A DNA stretch of 64,000 nt from Streptomyces sp. NBC_01454 (GTDB lineage Bacteria > Actinomycetota > Actinomycetes > Streptomycetales > Streptomycetaceae): the NCBI RefSeq assembly GCF_036227565.1, contig NZ_CP109460.1, forward strand, positions 4,960,001-5,024,000, read 5' to 3'. Made by a program: the position numbers and the translations under genes. Below are positions 42,753-51,245 of the stretch, piece by piece. The first letter of the stretch is position 1, and each line of letters opens with the position of its first letter. The notes beneath the pieces are model-generated. The model searched no databases and was not told where the DNA came from. It worked only from the letters and a program-made list of their open reading frames with translations.

Positions 42753-44194
42753 TGAGGCAACGGAGGAGAGCGGCGGTGGCCTCGGCGGCCGCGCTGGTGC
42801 TCGCGGGGGCGGGCATCATGGCCGCGGCCGGGACCGCCCAGGCGGCGGAGGTCTCGTACAAAACGGAGTGTCTGCCGCCACCGATATCGGGGCTGCCGCC
42901 GATCGAGGGCACCACCAAGGTCGCGGTCAGCGCGCCGGAGACGGCCAAGGTCGGCGACGAGATCGAGGTGGTCTGGAAGACGGTGGAGGGTGCTTCCAAG
43001 AACCCCGACATCCTCGATCTGGGCGAGAACACCGTCCAGCCGACCGGCACGGTCAAGGTGGCCGGGGCACAGACCGGCGATCTGGCGATGGAGGGGCCAC
43101 GGCAGAATCCGCCGATCCCCAAGGGCGGCGCGATGAAGCTGTCCGACATGAAGGGCAAGCTGAAGCTGACCAAGGCCGGTGAGGTCACCCTCGCGCCCGG
43201 CTTCTACAACATCAACGTCAACAAGCCGATCTCGACGGACACCAAGTGTTCGCCCAAGGAGACCGTCAAGCCCGCGGTCACCATCAAGGTGACCGACGGC
43301 GGGGGCGGTTCCGGCGGCACGACCGGCGGCTCCACGTCCGGCACGACGGGCGGCTCCACGGCCGGCACCTCGGGCGGGACGACAGCCGGTACGTCTGGCG
43401 GGACCACGGCCGGTACGACGTCGGGCACCTCGGGCGGCGGCACCAGCGCCGGCACCTCCGGCGGCGCGGCGTCGGGCGGCACGAGCTCCGGCGGCAGCAC
43501 GTCCGGCGGTTCCGGCGGCGACCCCGACGGCACCGCGTACAAGGGCAAGGAGGTGCAGGTCCCGTACGCCTGCAAGACGCCCATCGGGGACAAGAAGGCG
43601 ACCTCGCCGGTCCAGATCAACGCCGTGAAGAAGAGCGGCGGTTACGACCTGACGGTGAAGTTCGCCAAGTCCGTGATGGACAGCCCGGCGGACATTCCCG
43701 CGGGCTCGGTCAAGCCGTCCATGGACGTCAAGGTCGCAGGCGCGGACAAGGGATCGGTGAAGGTCGCGGGGCCGGCGAACGCCGGCCCGATCAAGTCGGG
43801 TCAGCCGATCGCGATCCCCGACCTGACGGGCAGCTACAAGCCGGGCGCCACCGGCAAGGCCACGCTGACCCCGGGTGTGCTCACCGTCAACGCCCTCGGG
43901 ACGACCACCACCTGCACCCCGGAGAAGGACCCGGGGGCCTCGCTCATCCTGGACACCGCGGCGCAGCAGGGCGGCACCTCCGGTGCCGCCTCGGGCGGTG
44001 CGGCGGCCTCCGGGGGCGGCACGGCGGGAGCGGCCGGCGCCTCGGGCGGCAGCGGCTCCGGCGGCGGCCTCGCCGAGACCGGTGCGAATGATCACGGCGG
44101 ACTGACGGCGCTGGGCCTCCTCGCCGGGACGGCCATCCTGCTGGGCGGGGCGGTCTTCACGTTCCTGCCGCGGCGCCGGGCACGCATCCGCTGA
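42752..44194 (+). CDS. Large secreted protein with LAXTG sortase signal and two related beta domains
   Basis: 480 residues. The signal peptide ends GTAQA|A near residue 28. Domain 1 (VSYKTECLPPP to TDTKCSP) and domain 2 (VPYACKTPIGDKKATSP to LGTTTTCTP) are related beta domains, each bounded by two cysteines, joined by an 80-residue Gly/Ser/Thr linker. Domain 2 is closely similar to the protein at 39861 (CKTPIG, then SPVQI, PSMDVKVAG, LTGSYKPGATGKATLT and LGTTTTCTP). After a second Gly/Ser linker comes LAETGANDHGG, a membrane helix and RRRARIR: a class E (LAXTG) sorting signal as used by long chaplins. The ATG at 42752 overlaps the previous stop by one base. Confidence 0.8.
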   Translation: MRQRRRAAVASAAALVLAGAGIMAAAGTAQAAEVSYKTECLPPPISGLPPIEGTTKVAVSAPETAKVGDEIEVVWKTVEGASKNPDILDLGENTVQPTGTVKVAGAQTGDLAMEGPRQNPPIPKGGAMKLSDMKGKLKLTKAGEVTLAPGFYNINVNKPISTDTKCSPKETVKPAVTIKVTDGGGGSGGTTGGSTSGTTGGSTAGTSGGTTAGTSGGTTAGTTSGTSGGGTSAGTSGGAASGGTSSGGSTSGGSGGDPDGTAYKGKEVQVPYACKTPIGDKKATSPVQINAVKKSGGYDLTVKFAKSVMDSPADIPAGSVKPSMDVKVAGADKGSVKVAGPANAGPIKSGQPIAIPDLTGSYKPGATGKATLTPGVLTVNALGTTTTCTPEKDPGASLILDTAAQQGGTSGAASGGAAASGGGTAGAAGASGGSGSGGGLAETGANDHGGLTALGLLAGTAILLGGAVFTFLPRRRARIR

Positions 44195-44217
44195 CGCGGC
44201 ACGTCCACGGGATGCAC

Positions 44218-44254
44218 GAAGGGGGCGTCGCACCGGCGGTGCGACGCCCCCTTC
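44218..44254. terminator. Strong bidirectional terminator
   Basis: A perfect 17-base stem (GAAGGGGGCGTCGCACC and complement) with a three-base loop lies between the surface-protein cluster and the convergent peptide transporter gene. Confidence 0.88.
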
Positions 44255-44277
44255 CGCTGTCCGGGGCCGGCAGGGCG

Positions 44278-45783
44278 TCAGTTGACGCTGCCCATCAGCT
44301 CCTTGATCCGCTTGCGGGAAATCCAGATGCCGATGCCGGCGATGACCGCGAGGGCGGCCTCGACGGTGACCGAGACCGAGTTGTTCAGGTCGACGTTCAG
44401 CTGCGGCGACGTCAGCAGACCGGAGACGGAGTCGCCCGCGGTGACCGCGAGGAACCAGACACCCATCATCTGGGAGCTGTACTTGGCGGGCGCCATCTTC
44501 GTGGTGACCGACAGGCCGACCGGGGAGAGGCACAGCTCACCGACGGTCTGGACGAAGTAGATCGCCACCAGCCACATCGGGCTGACCCTGCCGCCGTTGG
44601 CGGCGGTGTCGAGCAGCGGGACGAGGAAGACCGCGAACGAGAGGCCGATCAGCGCGAGGCTGGACGCGAACTTGACCGCGGTGCTGGGCTCCTTGCCGCG
44701 CTTGTTCAGCCACAGCCACGCCGAGGCGACCACCGGGGCGAGCGCCATGATGAAGACCGGGTTCAGCGACTGGTACCAGGACGTCGGGAAGTGGAATCCC
44801 AGCAGGTCGTTCGTCGTGGAGTTCTCGCCGAAGATCGACAGCGTCGAGCCGTTCTGGTCGTAGATCATCCAGAAGACGGCGGCGACCACGAAGAACCAGA
44901 TGTAGCCCGAGAGCTTGGACTGCTCGAGCTCCGTGACGTCCTTGTCGCGCTTCATGCGGACCAGGACGGCGATCGGGATGACCAGGCCGGCGATGGTGAT
45001 CGGCATCAGCGCCCAGTCGGCGAAGTTCCCGCTCACGCCGAGCAGGGTGTAGAACACGGCCGCGACGGCCAGCCAGATCAGGCCCTTGCGCAGCGCGGAC
45101 GCCTTCTCCTCGGGCGTCGCGGGCTGGGCGACGACGCTGCTCTCCGCGCTCAGGTGGCGGGTGCCGAGCAGGAACTGGCCGAGGCCGAGTGCCATGCCGA
45201 CGGCGGCGAGCGTGAAGCCGAAGTGCCAGTTGACGCTCTCGCCGACGGTGCCGATGGACAGCGGGGCGAGGAAGGCACCGAGGTTGATGCCGATGTAGAA
45301 GAGCGTGAAGCCTCCGTCGCGGCGCGGGTCCTGCGGGCCGTCGTAGAGGTGGCCGACCATCGTGGAGATGTTCGCCTTCAGCAGGCCGGAGCCGAGCGCC
45401 ACCAGGATGAGGCCGGCGAAGAAGGTCGCCGCGGTGGGCAGGGCGAGCGTGATGTGCCCCGCGATGACGACACCGGCGCCGATGGCGACCGTCTTGCGCG
45501 GTCCCCAGAAGCGGTCGGCCATCCAGCCGCCCGGCAGGGCGAGCAGGTAGACCATCGCCATGTACACGGAGTAGATCGCCGTGGCCGTGGTGGCCTGCAT
45601 GTGCATGCCGCCGGGCGCGATCAGGTACAGCGGGAGAAGGGCCTTCATGCCGTAGAAGCTGAAGCGCTCCCACATCTCGGTCATGAAGAGAGTGGCCAGT
45701 CCGCGCGGATGGCCGAAGAAGGTTTTGCCGCCGTTCGCAGGGTTCCCCTGCTGGGCCGCGTCCTTCGTCAGGCTGGACGCCAT
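44278..45783 (-). CDS. POT-family proton-dependent oligopeptide transporter
   Basis: 501 residues with about 14 membrane helices. Family motifs are TEMWERFSFYGMKALLPLYL at helix 1 (the ExxERF proton-coupling motif), GGWMADRFWGPRKTVAIGAG between helices 2 and 3, FTLFYIGINLGAFLAPL at helix 5 (the FYxxINxG signature) and QTVGELCLSPVGLSV near helix 10. It imports di- and tripeptides with protons. The ATG at 45783 has AAGGA seven bases upstream, which removes an N-terminal extension in the same frame. The gene is monocistronic. Confidence 0.94.
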   Translation of the reverse strand: MASSLTKDAAQQGNPANGGKTFFGHPRGLATLFMTEMWERFSFYGMKALLPLYLIAPGGMHMQATTATAIYSVYMAMVYLLALPGGWMADRFWGPRKTVAIGAGVVIAGHITLALPTAATFFAGLILVALGSGLLKANISTMVGHLYDGPQDPRRDGGFTLFYIGINLGAFLAPLSIGTVGESVNWHFGFTLAAVGMALGLGQFLLGTRHLSAESSVVAQPATPEEKASALRKGLIWLAVAAVFYTLLGVSGNFADWALMPITIAGLVIPIAVLVRMKRDKDVTELEQSKLSGYIWFFVVAAVFWMIYDQNGSTLSIFGENSTTNDLLGFHFPTSWYQSLNPVFIMALAPVVASAWLWLNKRGKEPSTAVKFASSLALIGLSFAVFLVPLLDTAANGGRVSPMWLVAIYFVQTVGELCLSPVGLSVTTKMAPAKYSSQMMGVWFLAVTAGDSVSGLLTSPQLNVDLNNSVSVTVEAALAVIAGIGIWISRKRIKELMGSVN

Positions 45784-46295
45784 GGATGCTTCCTTGCTGC
45801 TACGGGACGCGTTCGCAGGCGATACGCGCCCGGGTGGGGGATGACCGGCACCGGTGGAGCGACGTCCGCCCCCACGTCCGGGAGGTTCGGCTCCCCGCGA
45901 GGGGCCGGCAGGACGGTCGATACCCCGGCATCCACGCCCCCCGAAGAGCAAGCGCGCGGCGGACCCGGTCGGCAGGTCGATCGTTGTGTTTCAGGGCCGG
46001 TGGTACCGGCCCGGCACACAACGGGGGGCCGGTGACGTCAGTTGAGAGTCATCGGCCCGGCGGTGGTGCCATGGACGTCGAAACACCATACGTCTGCTTC
46101 CGGCGCGGTTGGGCGGGGTGAGACAACGCTCACACCGCTACCGGGAACCATGGGCGTCGCACGGGGCGCCCGCGCGCCCTCGCGCGCGCCCGCGCTTGCG
46201 CAGCTCACGGCGCCAACGGCGCAGTCACGGGTCCGCCGTGGGCCATCCGCGCTGGTCCGCCCCTCGGTGCGGATACATCGGACTACCATCGGCCC
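45784..46295. other. 512-bp divergent promoter region
   Basis: The region holds the promoters of the peptide transporter (minus) and the response regulator (plus). The latter probably uses TACCAT at 46284-46289, six bases before its ATG, and so is leaderless. Apart from the hairpin at 45984-46021 and a weak GGTGAG/CTCACACC repeat near 46117-46137, I see nothing gene-like. Confidence 0.45.
45984..46021. promoter_or_regulatory. Long imperfect hairpin in the divergent region
   Basis: Outer arms TTGTGT/ACACAA and inner arms GGGCCGGT/ACCGGCCC with a GGT loop make a two-part stem with a small internal loop. It is too symmetrical to be chance in my view. It could be a terminator-like attenuator in the transporter leader or a protein site. 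Confidence 0.4.
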
Positions 46296-46976
46296 ATGAC
46301 CCGTGTACTGCTCGCCGAGGATGACGCGTCCATCTCGGAGCCGCTCGCCCGCGCACTGCGCCGCGAGGGTTACGAAGTCGAGGTCCGCGAGGACGGCCCG
46401 ACGGCGCTCGACGCCGGTCTCCAGGGAAATATCGACCTCGTCGTCCTGGATCTGGGGCTGCCCGGCATGGACGGCCTGGAGGTCGCCCGCCGGCTGCGCA
46501 ACGAAGGCCATTCCTTCCCCGTCCTGGTGCTGACCGCCCGCGCCGACGAGGTGGACACCGTAGTCGGCCTGGACGCCGGCGCCGACGACTATGTCACCAA
46601 GCCCTTCCGGCTCGCCGAACTCCTCGCCCGCGTACGGGCCCTGCTGCGCCGCGGCTCCACCGCCGAGCCCCAGCAGCCGCCGGCCACCCACGGCGTACGC
46701 ATCGATGTCGAGTCGCACCGTGCCTGGATGGGCGAGGAGGAACTCCAGCTCACGGCGAAGGAGTTCGACCTGCTGCGGGTCCTGGTGCGGGACGCCGGCC
46801 GGGTGGTCACCCGTGACCAGCTGATGCGCGAGGTCTGGGACACCACGTGGTGGTCGTCCACCAAGACGCTCGACATGCACATCTCCTGGCTGCGCAAGAA
46901 GCTCGGGGACGACGCCGCCAACCCCCGCTACATCGCCACCGTCCGCGGAGTCGGCTTCCGCTTCGAGAAGAGCTAG
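46296..46976 (+). CDS. OmpR-family response regulator
   Basis: 226 residues. The receiver domain has the acidic pair EDD (residues 8-10), the phosphoacceptor Asp52 in VVLDLGLPGMDGLEVA, the Thr in VLVLTARADEVD and the Lys in YVTKPF. The C-terminal winged helix has LTAKEFDLLRVLVRDAGRVV, TRDQLMREVWD, DMHISWLRKKLGDD and ATVRGVGFRFE. It lacks a ribosome site and its ATG follows TACCAT by six bases, so the transcript is probably leaderless. The histidine kinase gene starts seven bases after the stop. Target genes are unknown; the two-helix sensor suggests envelope or extracellular signals. Confidence 0.94.
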   Translation: MTRVLLAEDDASISEPLARALRREGYEVEVREDGPTALDAGLQGNIDLVVLDLGLPGMDGLEVARRLRNEGHSFPVLVLTARADEVDTVVGLDAGADDYVTKPFRLAELLARVRALLRRGSTAEPQQPPATHGVRIDVESHRAWMGEEELQLTAKEFDLLRVLVRDAGRVVTRDQLMREVWDTTWWSSTKTLDMHISWLRKKLGDDAANPRYIATVRGVGFRFEKS

Positions 46977-46982
46977 GGGCCC

Positions 46983-48236
46983 GTGCGCCGCCGCCTGATC
47001 AACTCCACGCTCGCCGTGGTACTCGTCGTGATCGCTGTCTTCGGCGTCTCCTTGGTGATCGTCGAGACCCGCACCATCCAGTCCGGTGCGCAGGAGAGCG
47101 TGGCCTCGGAGGCGGTCCGGCTGGTCGGCATAGTGGAGAGCCGGCTGGGCAGCGGCGAGAAGATCACCCCGGGCATCCTCTCCGAGCAGATCACCGCGAA
47201 GCGGCACGCCGAGATCAAGGTGCCCGGCAAGGCGCCGATCGAGATCGGGCACCGTCCCTCGGGCGACGTGATCGCCTCGTCGGTGCGCGGCGACCGCGGG
47301 GAGTCCGTCACGGTCCAGGAGTCCCGCTCCACGGTCAGTGCGGAGATCGGCCGGACGCTGCTCATCATCCTGGCCGTGGCGCTGCTGGCGATCATCGCCG
47401 CCGTCATCCTGGCCATCCGCCAGGGCCGCCGGCTGACTGCGCCGCTCACCGACCTCGCGGAGACCGCCGAACGGCTCGGCTCCGGCGACCCCCGCCCGCG
47501 CCACCGCCGCTACGGCGTGCAGGAACTGGACCGGGTCGCCGATGTGCTGGACGCCAGCGCCGAGCGGATCGCCCGGATGCTGACCGCCGAGCGGCGGCTG
47601 GCCGCGGACGCCTCCCACCAGCTGCGGACCCCGCTGACCGCGCTGTCGATGCGGCTGGAGGAGATCACTCTCACCGACGATCCGGACACCGTGAAGGAAG
47701 AGGCCACCATCGCGCTGGCGCAGGTGGAGCGGCTGACGGACGTCGTCCAGCGGCTGCTGACCAATTCCCGCGACCCGCGCAGCGGCTCGGCGGTCGCCTT
47801 CGATCTGGACGAGGTGGTCAAGCAGCAGATCGAGGAGTGGCGGCCGGCCTACCGCAGCGCGGGGCGGGCCATCGTGCGCTCCGGCAAGAAGGGCCTGCGG
47901 GCCGTCGGCACGCCGGGCGCGGTCGCCCAGGTGATGGCCACCCTCATCGAGAACTCGCTGATGCATGGTGACGGGACGGTCGCGCTGCGTACCCGCGTCA
48001 CCGGCAACCAGGCCGTCGTCGAGGTCACCGACGCCGGTCCCGGCGTCCCGCCCGACCTGGGCTCACGGGTCTTCGAGCGGACCGTCTCCGGCCGCAACTC
48101 CACGGGCCTGGGGCTGGCCGTGGCGCGCGATCTGGCGGAGGCGGACGGCGGGCGGCTGGAGCTGCTCCAGCAGCATCCGCCGGTCTTCGCGCTGTTCCTG
48201 GCCCGGGAGCAGGAGCCCACCGCCGCCGAGGAGTAA
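46983..48236 (+). CDS. Sensor histidine kinase
   Basis: 417 residues. Membrane helices at about residues 8-28 and 125-145 flank a 95-residue extracellular sensor. A HAMP region follows (IRQGRRLTAPLTDLAETAER), then the H-box ADASHQLRTPLTALSMRLEE with His212, N-box VMATLIENSLMHGDG, G1 VTDAGPGVPP and G2 NSTGLGLAVARDLAEADGG. It phosphorylates the OmpR-type regulator encoded seven bases upstream. The start is GTG at 46983. It ends 22 bases before the convergent gtrA-like gene, with a small CCCCGG/CCGGGG hairpin between. Confidence 0.93.
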   Translation: MRRRLINSTLAVVLVVIAVFGVSLVIVETRTIQSGAQESVASEAVRLVGIVESRLGSGEKITPGILSEQITAKRHAEIKVPGKAPIEIGHRPSGDVIASSVRGDRGESVTVQESRSTVSAEIGRTLLIILAVALLAIIAAVILAIRQGRRLTAPLTDLAETAERLGSGDPRPRHRRYGVQELDRVADVLDASAERIARMLTAERRLAADASHQLRTPLTALSMRLEEITLTDDPDTVKEEATIALAQVERLTDVVQRLLTNSRDPRSGSAVAFDLDEVVKQQIEEWRPAYRSAGRAIVRSGKKGLRAVGTPGAVAQVMATLIENSLMHGDGTVALRTRVTGNQAVVEVTDAGPGVPPDLGSRVFERTVSGRNSTGLGLAVARDLAEADGGRLELLQQHPPVFALFLAREQEPTAAEE

Positions 48237-48257
48237 GGCGTCCCCGGCGGCCCGGGG

Positions 48258-48767
48258 CTACCTCCTGGAGGCGCTGCGCGGGCGCTGCGAGCCGTCGGCG
48301 AGGAAGGACTCGGCGGTCTCCACCGCCTCCCGCGCGGGCAGCGCACGGAAGACCCAGGTGCGGTAGGACCAGAAGCGGAAGAGCGTGGCGACGGCGATGC
48401 CGAGGAACTTGAAGACGTTGCTCTGGAGCGGGGAGTCCCAGTCGAAGCCGTAGGTCGCGATGTAGAGCACACCGTTCTCGATGACCAGGCCGACGACGCT
48501 GAACAGCAGGAAGAGCGTCAGCTCCTTCGTGCGGCCCTGCTTGTCGCGGTCGCGGTAGGTGAAGTAGCGGTAACCCAGGTAGTTGGTACCGGTCGCCACG
48601 ACGGTCGCCACGATGCTGGCCCGCACGACGGGCACCTCGGTCAGATGCCGGACGAGGTTGAACACCGCGAAGTTGACCACGACACCCACGCCGCCGACCG
48701 CACCGAACTTCACCAGTTCCCGGGTGAGCGCCTCCAGCCTCGACCGCAGTGCGCTCCGTTCACTCAT
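48258..48767 (-). CDS. GtrA-family membrane protein
   Basis: 169 residues, four membrane helices: VKFGAVGGVGVVVNFAVFNL (the GtrA N-terminal signature), ASIVATVVATGTNYLGYRYF followed by TYRD, TLFLLFSVVGLVIENGVLYI, and FKFLGIAVATLFRFWSYRTW followed by VF. GtrA proteins translocate or help modify lipid-linked sugars in cell-surface polysaccharide decoration. The C-terminus is a cytoplasmic charged tail. The ribosome site is weak. It is linked only loosely to neighbours, but the window has other envelope-glycan genes at both ends. Confidence 0.88.
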   Translation of the reverse strand: MSERSALRSRLEALTRELVKFGAVGGVGVVVNFAVFNLVRHLTEVPVVRASIVATVVATGTNYLGYRYFTYRDRDKQGRTKELTLFLLFSVVGLVIENGVLYIATYGFDWDSPLQSNVFKFLGIAVATLFRFWSYRTWVFRALPAREAVETAESFLADGSQRPRSASRR

Positions 48768-48902
48768 GGTGTTCGTTCAGCTCCCCGTCGTGGGCGGTGT
48801 CCGCGGCCGTCAACGCTGGCTCGCTCCCTCATGCTAACCACGGCTCGACGCCGCTGCCCGCCATCCGTTCACTCCGTAGGCAACGCCACACGTCCGTAGC
48901 GG

Positions 48903-49331
48903 TCAGCCCACGGTCACCCGGAAGTTGAGGCTGCGGGCGCCCGCCTCGTCGGCCGCGCCGGTGCCGCAGCGCCGGCAGCGCAGCAGCCGTAAGTCCGTAC
49001 GGCCCGGGTGGACGGCCCGGAAGCCGAGCCGGCGGACGGGGCCCGAGCCGGCTCGTGCGCCGCCGGGGACCACCCGGGAGCCGGTGGCCCGCAGGACGGC
49101 CGGGTCGGGGCGGGGGTCGGCGATGATCCAGCGGTAGCCGCCGGCGCCCTCGTCGTCGACCTGCACGCTGAAGCGGTCACCGGGGGAGACCATGATCTCG
49201 GTGTCGTCCGCGTCATAGATCCGCGGCGCGGACAGCTGGCTGAAAACGGAGTGCAGGGCGATCAGCAGCGCGGTGAGCGCGATCGCGATCACCAGCGTCC
49301 GCGTGCCCCTGGCTATGCCGCTGTTCTCCAT
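48903..49331 (-). CDS. Membrane-anchored protein with chagasin (I42)-like domain
   Basis: 142 residues. One N-terminal signal anchor (TLVIAIALTALLIALHSVFS) places the rest outside the membrane. The remainder, IMVSPGDRFSVQVDDEGAGG, YRWIIADP, LGFRAVHPGRTDLRLLRC, follows the pattern of I42 (chagasin-like) cysteine protease inhibitors, where GDxFxVxL is followed by a GYxW loop. The usual NPTTGY loop reads DEGAGGY here, so inhibition is uncertain. Two Cys near LLRCRRCGTG could bind metal or form a disulfide. The ATG at 49331 is closely preceded by GGAGG. Confidence 0.55.
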   Translation of the reverse strand: MENSGIARGTRTLVIAIALTALLIALHSVFSQLSAPRIYDADDTEIMVSPGDRFSVQVDDEGAGGYRWIIADPRPDPAVLRATGSRVVPGGARAGSGPVRRLGFRAVHPGRTDLRLLRCRRCGTGAADEAGARSLNFRVTVG

Positions 49332-49494
49332 CCGGCCTCCCCCTCGCCGGGCCCACTCCGGGCGCCGGCTGTGCCCGCCGGCCCGGGAGTCGGGGCCGGC
49401 GCCGGTCCTCTGTCGGCGATCTTCGAACGTGCGAACTCAGAGGATCATCCAAGCCGGGGTCGGGGCCGCGGCGCCGTGCGGATACCCTGGGGAC

Positions 49495-50652
49495 GTGACG
49501 TTCCCGGTAGTCGGCATGGTCGGCGGCGGTCAGCTCGCCCGTATGACCCACGAGGCGGGTATCCCCCTCGGCATCAGATTCAAGCTCCTCAGTGACACTC
49601 CGCAGGACTCGGCGGCTCAGGTGGTCGGTGATGTCGTCATCGGCGACTACCGCGATCTGGACACCCTGCGGGCGTTCGCGCGTGGCTGCGATGTGATCAC
49701 CTTCGATCACGAGCACGTCCCCACCGAACATCTACGGGCCCTGGAGGCCGACGGGATCCCCGTCCGGCCCGGCCCGGATGCGCTGGTGCACGCCCAGGAC
49801 AAGGGGGTGATGCGGGCGAAGCTGGCGGCGATCGGCGTGCCCTGCCCGCGCCACCGCCTCGTCTCCGACCCCGCGGACGTCGAGCGCTTCGCCGCGGAGC
49901 TCGGCGGCGGGCAGGCGCCGGACGGCTTCCCGGTGGTCCTCAAGACCGTCCGCGGCGGCTATGACGGCAAGGGCGTCTGGGTGGTGCGATCCTCCAAAGA
50001 GGCCGCCGAGCCGTTCCGTGCCGGGGTGCCCGTCCTCGCGGAGGAAAAGGTCGATTTCGTCCGTGAACTGGCGGCCAACATCGTCCGCTCCCCGCACGGC
50101 CAGGCCGTGGCCTACCCGGTCGTGGAGTCCGTCCAGGTCGACGGCGTCTGCGACACCGTGATCGCCCCGGCGCCCGGCCTCGACGAGGAACTCGCCGGCC
50201 AGGCCCAGCAGCTGGCGCTGCGGATCGCCCAGGAACTGGGCGTCGTCGGCCATCTGGCCGTCGAGCTCTTCGAGACCGCGGACGGCCGGATCCTGGTCAA
50301 CGAGCTGGCCATGCGCCCGCACAATTCCGGCCACTGGACCCAGGACGGCGCGATCACCTCGCAGTTCGCCAACCACGTCCGTGCCGTGCTCGACCTCCCG
50401 CTGGGCGATCCGCGTCCGCGCGCCCGCTGGACGGTCATGGCCAACGTGCTCGGCGGCGACTACCCCGACATGTACTACGCGTACCTCCATTGCATGGCGC
50501 GGGACCCGCAGTTGAAGATCCATATGTACGGCAAGGACGTGAAGCCCGGCCGTAAGGTCGGACACGTCAACACCTACGGCGACGACCTGGCCGACGTGCG
50601 CGAGCGCGCCGCTCATGCCGCCGGTTATCTGCGAGGAACGATCACCGAATGA
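49495..50652 (+). CDS. purK: 5-(Carboxyamino)imidazole ribonucleotide synthase
   Basis: 385 residues, ATP-grasp fold. PurK makes N5-CAIR from AIR, ATP and bicarbonate in purine synthesis. Marks are [20 protein letters not shown] at the N-terminus, [27 protein letters not shown] (ATP lid), [35 protein letters not shown] and NSGHWTQDG. The GTG at 49495 is six bases after TACCCT, which suggests a leaderless transcript; an upstream in-frame ATG region lacks purK homology. Its stop overlaps purE (ATGA). Confidence 0.96.
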   Translation: MTFPVVGMVGGGQLARMTHEAGIPLGIRFKLLSDTPQDSAAQVVGDVVIGDYRDLDTLRAFARGCDVITFDHEHVPTEHLRALEADGIPVRPGPDALVHAQDKGVMRAKLAAIGVPCPRHRLVSDPADVERFAAELGGGQAPDGFPVVLKTVRGGYDGKGVWVVRSSKEAAEPFRAGVPVLAEEKVDFVRELAANIVRSPHGQAVAYPVVESVQVDGVCDTVIAPAPGLDEELAGQAQQLALRIAQELGVVGHLAVELFETADGRILVNELAMRPHNSGHWTQDGAITSQFANHVRAVLDLPLGDPRPRARWTVMANVLGGDYPDMYYAYLHCMARDPQLKIHMYGKDVKPGRKVGHVNTYGDDLADVRERAAHAAGYLRGTITE

Positions 50653-51245
50653 CGTCCAGCCCGTCGCCCGACACCCGCCCCGCACCGGCCACCGACGCCC
50701 CCTCGCCCGCGGCGCCCGGCGGCCCGCTCATCGGCATCGTGATGGGCTCCGACTCCGACTGGCCCGTCATGGAGGCCGCCGCCCAGGCCCTCGACGAGTT
50801 CGAGATCCCCTACGAGGTCGATGTCGTCTCGGCGCACCGCATGCCGCGCGAGATGATCGCGTACGGCGAGGAGGCGGCCGGCCGCGGGCTGAAGGCGATC
50901 ATCGCGGGCGCCGGCGGTGCGGCCCACCTCCCCGGGATGCTCGCCTCGGTCACGCCGCTCCCGGTCATCGGCGTCCCCGTCCCGCTCAAGTACCTGGACG
51001 GCATGGACTCCCTGCTGTCCATCGTGCAGATGCCGGCCGGTGTCCCGGTCGCCACCGTCTCGGTCGGCGGCGCCCGCAACGCCGGGCTGCTCGCCGCCCG
51101 GATCCTCGCCACCGCGGACGCCGAACTCCTCGGCCGGATGCGGGAGTTCCAGCAGGAGCTGAACGACCAGGCCACCGAGAAGGGCAAGCGGCTGCGCAAC
51201 AAGGTCGCTTCCCCCGACGGCTTCGGCTTCGGGGGCGGCCGGTGA
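50649..51245 (+). CDS. purE: N5-carboxyaminoimidazole ribonucleotide mutase
   Basis: 198 residues, class I PurE, which rearranges N5-CAIR to CAIR. The active-site segments are [28 protein letters not shown] and [17 protein letters not shown], then [20 protein letters not shown] and [20 protein letters not shown]. The first 25 residues are a Pro/Ala-rich extension not needed for the fold. The start overlaps the purK stop and the stop overlaps the dipeptidase start, so all three genes are translationally coupled. Confidence 0.96.
   Translation: MTSSPSPDTRPAPATDAPSPAAPGGPLIGIVMGSDSDWPVMEAAAQALDEFEIPYEVDVVSAHRMPREMIAYGEEAAGRGLKAIIAGAGGAAHLPGMLASVTPLPVIGVPVPLKYLDGMDSLLSIVQMPAGVPVATVSVGGARNAGLLAARILATADAELLGRMREFQQELNDQATEKGKRLRNKVASPDGFGFGGGR

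Noticed and set aside
44212..46035. Long plus-strand frame (about 607 codons) across the peptide transporter
   Set aside because: The minus-strand frame encodes a clear POT transporter with its motifs; the plus frame is low complexity and runs through the terminator and the promoter region.
46038..47966. 642-codon minus-strand frame opposite the two-component genes
   Set aside because: Same reason; the response regulator and kinase have complete motifs on the plus strand.
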